From contig JAMXBD010000393.1 of the NCBI GenBank assembly GCA_024138025.1, positions 558,001 to 622,000 on the forward strand: a stretch of 64,000 nucleotides of DNA, given 5' to 3'. The notes under the pieces are model-generated. The model worked only from the letters and a program-made list of their open reading frames with translations. It did not search any database and had not been told where the DNA came from. A program made the position numbers and the translations under genes. Of the stretch, positions 58,452 through 64,000 are shown piece by piece; the stretch's first letter is position 1, and every line of letters begins with the position of its first letter. This stretch comes from Combretum micranthum (Eukaryota; Streptophyta; Magnoliopsida; Myrtales; Combretaceae).

Positions 58452-58853
58452 GGTAAATTAGGTCAAAAGGTACAAACATTTAGTGGTAAATTCATTCAAG
58501 GTATCAATATTTTGAGAGGTTAAAAAGAGATATCAATGTTTAAAGAGTAAGTTTATTTAAGGTATCAATATTTTTAGCGGTTAAAAAGATGACTCAATGT
58601 TTGAATGGTGGGTTAAGATAATAACATTTTGAGTAGTTAAAAAGAAGTATCAACATTCAGAAAAATAGGTAAAATAAAGTATTAATAATTGACCATTTAT
58701 AAAAATTAAAAAGATTTAATTAAAAACTAGTCCAAATATTGATACATGAAATAAATTTTACAAAACATTGATACCTCATTTGATACATTTGCTAAATGTT
58801 GATATCTTAAATGAACTTACCTCTAAACGTTGATATCTTCTAGTGTAATCTAC
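58452..58853. mobile_element. Foldback element, diverged copy
   Basis: The left half repeats GGTATCAATATTTT/AAATTCATTCAAGG-type words and the right half carries their inverse (AAATGTTGATATCTTAAATG). It ends CTTCTAGTGTAATCTACT. Same family as 60269-60606. Confidence 0.55.
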
Positions 58854-59739
58854 TGTTTCTAATTCTTATATTTTCATGGTGGTATAAATTATTATTCTTC
58901 GTTAAACAAAGTAGACAATAACATATAAATCTTATGATAAAAAAATGAGCAGTGTGAAAATAAGCACATTGGTTGTACTATTATATAGACGTGGGGAATG
59001 TCGAGGCCCAATGGCTTTAATGTGGTTACGATATGCTGCAATGTGGGTGTATTGAGGCTCAATGGTAAATATTTTTTAAAATTAAGCACCAACGGCAGCG
59101 TGCCTACGTTAGTGAATAATATAAGTACGTTGTTGCCTAACAGTCGAACTTTTCTAAATTTTGAGCTTCAAAATGGCCACATTGTGCTCCAACGTAGAAC
59201 ATCGGTGACTAACGTTCAAATTTTTGTTGGTATTAGATTTATATCGGATTAGCATTTATAATTCATCAGTATCATATTTATATCAATTTAGTATCGGTTT
59301 GGTTTGGTCAAATTATGAGTAAAATTGTTAGTTTTTCATCGATATCATATCAGTATCAGTTTGATTTAAAAATGATGTCGGAATGATACTGAACCAGTAT
59401 ATACCCAAATAGACCTGTCTATGCCTAGCTTAAATGACTATAATGACTCTTGGTTTATTAGCAAAATATACCTAAGCCCTTTGCAAGGATTCACATCATT
59501 AATGAAACAAATGTGGAATCTTGGGTTTTCATCCCCCATGCCTAGTATTCTTGAGAATGTACTAGTGCATGCTTGGGAATTTTATTAGATACCGCCACAA
59601 GTTATAAAGCCACCTTGTATCATGAGCACAAATCAATATGTTGTATTTCACATGCTTTTTTGAATTTCATTCAATGTTTGTATTTTTTATATTTCCATTT
59701 GCCATAAAAAGACTGGTACAAAGTTATAAAATTTTACAC
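58854..59739. other. Intergenic, no supported gene
   Basis: 59000-59230 is less AT-rich and gives an 84-codon plus-strand ORF without recognisable motifs. ATATCAGTATCAG-type short repeats occur at 59265-59400. Confidence 0.4.
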
Positions 59740-60125
59740 ATTGGAAAGATACCACAGCCACCCCATTGCAAACCTAATCGATGAGCAATGCGGATTTCGT
59801 TACAACCACTATTATCACATGGCACAGGAAGAGGGCCGCTAAAATTTGGAAGTTTTCTAGAATCTCTTATTGCCAACTGTTGGACTTGCGGCAATGGCTT
59901 GTCTTGTAAGTCTCAATCGGGTAGTTTGACATTTAGACACACAATATAAGTAATAACAATGTTAGCACATCCAATGCTTCCAAGCGTAAAGAAATTGACC
60001 CCGTAACCTAGCAATCCAAAAACAAGGAAGCAGAAGATGGTTCTTGTTGAAATGATGGTCATAATCAATATATTATTCCATGTAGCAGTCCCCCAAATAT
60101 TGAAAGATAAGATACACTAAGGATG
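59740..60125 (-). pseudogene. Possible decayed membrane-protein gene fragment, unrecognised
   Basis: On the minus strand one frame reads about 66 codons including FNIWGTATWNNILIMTII and FCFLVFGLLGYGVNFFTLGS, two strongly hydrophobic segments. After a single stop it continues in the same frame with DLQDKPLPQVQQLAIRDS, KLPNFSGPLPVP and GLQWGGCGIFPMC. The composition is protein-like and unlike the AT-rich surroundings. I cannot name the family. Minus-strand pieces at 60660-60880 and 61008-61229 may be earlier exons of the same old gene. Confidence 0.4.
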
Positions 60126-60268
60126 CAACCTTTGTATCATCATTTAGGGCAATGCATATTAATTATGCTACCGTTAAAGTATTCATGAAAAAAGAGGAAG
60201 TTTTTAAAGAGTTGTTGTCAAGCTTTTCTTCAAAGTACTAGCCTTAGTAATTGATATGTTTTGAGACA

Positions 60269-60606
60269 GGATGAATTACACTAGAAGGTCCCAATATTTA
60301 GGAATAAGTTCATTTAAGGTTCCAACATTTTGAGTAGTTAAAAAAATATCCCATTGTTTGGGATAAGTTCATTTAAAGTCCCAATGTTTGAAAAAGTATG
60401 TCAATTAAAGTCTCCAAGAAAACGTGTCAACAAGAGAGAATATCAAATTAAAAGTTAGAAGACTCTTCTCTTATTGACACGTGTTCTTGAAAACCTAAAT
60501 TGACCTACTTTTTCAAACGTTAGGAACTTAAATGAACTTATCTCCAAACATTGGGACCTCTTTTTAACCACTCAAAACATTGAAATCTTCTGGTGTAATT
60601 TACTAT
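60269..60606. mobile_element. Foldback MULE-like element
   Basis: 338 bases that fold on themselves: GAATTACACTAGAAGGTCCC at the left pairs with ..CTTCTGGTGTAATT at the right. Inner arms AAGTTCATTTAA/TTAAATGAACTT and ACGTGTCAA/TTGACACGT also pair. Flanking 9-base repeats are TTTGAGACA (60260-60268) and TTTGAGATA (60607-60615), one mismatch apart, supporting a Mutator-type insertion. Confidence 0.7.
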
Positions 60607-60639
60607 TTTGAGATAGCACAAATTATATGTTGATTACAA

Positions 60640-61229
60640 TATTTTCTTTTTCAATTCATACAATTTCTTAGATTTCTTGTGCAACGTCTCCTTCACCTCA
60701 AACATATAGAAGTCCTCACTTTGTGCAATCAAGGACAACTATATGTGCATTACAACACAATGGATCAATGGCATCCGGGTGTTGTAGAAGCATCTTATAG
60801 CTTTTACGCCACTTTTGGAAGCCCATCTTGCTACTGCAATTGCCTCCAACACAATTGATACTATCTGTGCATAAGATATATGAAGGGTATCAACATGTCA
60901 TATGATAATGTGTCCAACAACACCACTTCATTTAGGATTTAAAGTAGATGTTAAATTTAATTAGTAATGGCAACTTTTACATTCCATGTGTCTACCATAT
61001 ACTAAGTTCAGCAATCCATCCTAACATTGAAGATTACGAATTGGGCTCGCACAGTGAAAATAACAAGAGGCACAAAGTCTTGATATAGAGTTCTTTCGGA
61101 CCACATGAAAGGGTCCCTCTTCTCAACTACAAGACCAAGTGGTGTAGTGGTTAAATTTATGAGTGGGATTGGAGATTGACAAAGACTATAAAAGAGATTT
61201 TGAAGGCCTTCTTGGGACCAACAAATCAC
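60640..61229 (-). pseudogene. Possible exon remnants, unrecognised
   Basis: Minus-strand readings with protein-like composition: 61229-61008 (73 codons, SQEGLQNLFYSLCQSPIP, EKRDPFMWSERTLYQDFVP) and about 60885-60700 (VSIVLEAIAVARWASKSGVK, RCFYNTRMPLIHCVV). Stops separate them and no complete gene can be built. They lie upstream, on the same strand, of the hydrophobic fragment at 59740-60125, consistent with one old gene interrupted by the foldback element. Family unknown. Confidence 0.3.
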
Positions 61230-63764
61230 CTGTTTTGTTCATACTACCCTATAAGCAACTATGTACTTCTTCACCTAGTAACATATTGAATATGTTAAGG
61301 AGGTATTAACATAAAATAGTGCTTTAATCTATTGTGTCAACAAAGGTAAATAAACTTTAGTTTTACTTTGTCACTTTTAACCATTTCTTCCATATTACAA
61401 TAGTAATTGATTCATGATTTAGGTTATGTGCCATCAATAAATTCTTCAAGGAATTTTACATCAATATTAAGCTAGAAGACATCGAACCATATGCTGAAAG
61501 GCTTAATGAGGGAACAATGAATTTGCTTAAAATTTTGTATTAGTATTATAATTGAGCAGCTTAGCAACAATCCAAGATTAGCTGTCACTTGCTCATGTGG
61601 TTTCCAAAAGAATAAAACAAAATATAAATCGCCACATTGTATGAGATGTTGCATTAAAACTAATTTAATTATCTTATTTTCTTTCTTCTTCTTCTTTTTT
61701 TTTTTGAAATTTACATATCTAAATAATTAAGCTTTTTAAATTCTTTTTAAGTTAAAAAATTATTAATTAAATTCTTTAGTTCAGGTATCGACATATTACA
61801 CAAATAATATGAAAAGATAAAATAAATTAATTAAATGACTTATATAGTAACATAGAGGTACTCAAAAATATTAACTCCAACATTAATGAAAAAAAAAAAA
61901 AACACCATGTACTAGCCCACATGCTTTCATACTTGTAGAATTTTGGAAAAAAAAAAAAAAAAACCAATGAAACCGTGATCTGAAGCATATTGAAATTTCA
62001 TTTTTTTTTTAAACAGATTTGTTCATGGTTCGATGTAATTTGATTGAATGAAGTGTAAATGGTTTGCTGTTTGATTTGGGACCTTAAACCAAACCAAATA
62101 GTTCAGACCAAACCGAGTTGTGTTACATATTTGGAAAATTAAAAAAAAAAAAACCTCTAACTTATTGATTTCTTCTTTTAATTATCATATTAATTATTTT
62201 TATATGTAAATTATTTTTTTTATTTAGATGTGTATCTTTTATGAAAACGAAATTAGTTTGGTCATATCATGTTTCGATTATTGTGGTGTGTCTACGAATA
62301 AAATAATTTTTAGGTTTTAACCTCTAGTATTCCAACCATCCCTTTTTTTTTGTCTTACTGATTAGTCCACTTTTAGTACCTAATAATTTATTAGTTTATG
62401 TTATTGATTAGTTAATTGTTGGTTTATGTAATTGATGATATATTGATTGAACGCACAACAAATCGAAATTTGCATCTCATATTGTGATGGCATATTCTAA
62501 TTTTATTGAGTCCAATATATTATTATCATTTAGGATAATTTCTGGTAATGAAATCTCTCCCTTCTATAAGTTTTACATATTTATTTGAGTAAATAATTAA
62601 TTTCAAGTACTATTATTTATATTTACATGAGTGATAAAAAAGACATAATTGAAACCTCTAGATAAAATATATTTTCATTTCAAAAATAAAAAATGGTTTG
62701 AACTACAAATCAAATTGTATGAAATCATTTTTTTGATTAAAAGAATTATGAATTGAATTGTATGATTAGGCTTAAATTTAAACGAAAACCTCAACTGTAA
62801 TATATGATTAGTTCACATCATGAGGGGAATGGAACCGAACTGCACTGCGTCAATCGCTAATCAGCAGCCGACGAACTTCGTGTGTCTAGCATTCTTGTAC
62901 ATCGTATACTCCATGCCTGCCCATTCATACCTACGTCTTCCTCTTCGTTTTCACATGCTATACTTAAGTGTGCTAGCCCACTTACCATATCCACTGATTA
63001 AACGATACGACCACAAAGATAAGGACACCACACAAGGACGTCAGTTAAACAGATTGTCATCCTTCCTTGCATTAATGTGGCGTGAAAAACGTCAATGATC
63101 ACATGGTGTAGATTGTCGTCGACCGGCGTGTTCCCCAGTACCAACAAGAGGAAAAATAAATTTGGCTCCGCTCATAATTGAGGACGTGTCAAATAAAATT
63201 ATAGGACTATATACACTTAATCACGTGTGATTCTAAAGTGACTTGATTTGAAGTATCTATTGTTTTTCCTTTTTTTTTTTTTTTGGGGGGGGGAGGGGGA
63301 GGAGGGGAATGGTCTATTTTTATTTATCTATTATTTTTAAGATTTTTTGCCATAGGAGAGGTCTTTTATTTATTTATTTTTTTTTTTTGTTGTTGGCCAA
63401 ACGTTCTTTTAATTTTTTTAATCCCATTTTTTTATGTCCTTAATAATAGGAAAGGGCCTTCAAATTTTTATAATTTTTTTTATTTTTTTTATATATTACA
63501 TAATAGTATATGAAACTTACAAAGCATAAAAAAATCTCTTATAAATAATTTTAACAAAGTAGTGAGGTGTTTACAAAGAGGAGGCCTTTCAAATGCATAT
63601 GAAGCGCTTTAAGGACTTCGTAGAATTTCCATGGGATGTGAATCTTCGTATACAAAGAGTCCATTAACGAAATATGAAATTATCAACAGGTTTTACCCCA
63701 TTTTCTCTTTTCTTTTTTTTTTTTTTTTTGGTTTCTTTGAGCAGTCGTTATTTTCACTACTCTT
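61230..63764. other. Intergenic, AT-rich, no supported gene
   Basis: A and T tracts lie near 61890, 61950 and 62145. 62030-62120 has AAACCAAACCAAATAG-type repeats. 62816-63170 is G+C-richer and gives a 92-codon plus-strand ORF (62820-63098) with no recognisable domain; it could equally be regulatory DNA. A G-rich tract follows a T tract at 63268-63308. Confidence 0.4.
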
Positions 63765-64000
63765 AAGGGGTGGGCAAAAAAACAACCAAATCGAACCAAT
63801 TCGTAATCGAACCAATCCAAACCGAAATATGGTTTTTTTAATGGTTTGGTTTAAAAATTTTCAATTTGAACCAATCCATAAAATGGAACAAACCGTTTTA
63901 AAAAAATATAATAATATTTTACTATATGTTCATAAGATTTCATTTAATATTTATTATTTGGTGAATATTGATTAAAATCAACTTGTTCATTTTTAATTTT
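63765..64000. mobile_element. Left end of a DNA element, cut by the window edge
   Basis: AAGGGGTGGGCAAAAAAAC followed by repeated AACCGAA/AACCAAT words is typical of the terminal repeats of plant MULE- or hAT-related 'GGTTCGGTT' families. The other end lies outside the window. Confidence 0.45.

Noticed and set aside
58191..58523. 110-codon Cys/Phe-rich hydrophobic ORF
   Set aside because: No motif, T-rich composition, and its end lies in a foldback element; not enough to call a gene.
61130..61185. Possible tRNA-derived SINE (TGGTGTAGTGGTTAA like an A box)
   Set aside because: No convincing B box, tail or target repeat, and the segment overlaps a better protein-like reading.
62820..63098. 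92-codon ORF in a GC-richer stretch
   Set aside because: No recognisable domain, no neighbouring exon, and no splice context; left as intergenic.

Overview
The window is nuclear DNA from a flowering plant, almost certainly a eudicot. It is AT-rich, its genes have introns with GT..AG borders, and most of it is transposon sequence: Ty3/gypsy LTR elements with initiator-tRNA-Met primer sites, MULE-, PIF/Harbinger- and CACTA-type miniature elements, and poly(A)-tailed micro-insertions. I cannot name the species. Only one protein-coding host gene is convincing.

That gene is a seven-exon terpene synthase on the minus strand (52813 to 46695). All six introns have canonical borders, the reading frame is intact across 571 codons, and every catalytic motif is present. 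It belongs to the TPS-b type and most resembles alpha-farnesene synthases. A TATA box lies about 100 bases before its ATG. Upstream (53186-57800) is a tandem duplication of noncoding DNA, and each copy carries its own private transposon insertion.

Layout. 1-1400: two tandem, decayed copies of a Tat-type gypsy integrase (minus strand). 1401-5052: an old solo LTR. 5053-9765: intergenic DNA with five miniature DNA transposons. 9854-30328: a broken Ty3/gypsy chromovirus (plus strand). Its integrase was split by a related LTR (13992-28625), which was in turn split by a younger 11.9-kb element (14178-26110). The young element is on the minus strand, has 3.6-kb LTRs, a perfect 5-base target duplication, and encodes only Gag plus an unrecognised protein. 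30329-35887: LTR-like relics, a remarkable array of hairpins and a very AT-rich stretch. 35888-40309: a 4.4-kb solo LTR with a perfect target duplication. 42035-45816: a tandem-derived, internally deleted gypsy element. 46695-52813: the terpene synthase. 52814-64000: duplicated promoter-side DNA, foldback elements, a possible decayed membrane-protein gene, and the start of another element at the right edge.

No wholly new biological system is evident. The points most worth checking are the terpene synthase and its duplicated upstream region, the Gag-only element with its extra ORF, the hairpin array whose stems differ in sequence but keep pairing, and three tiny poly(A) insertions flanked by 15-18-base direct repeats.
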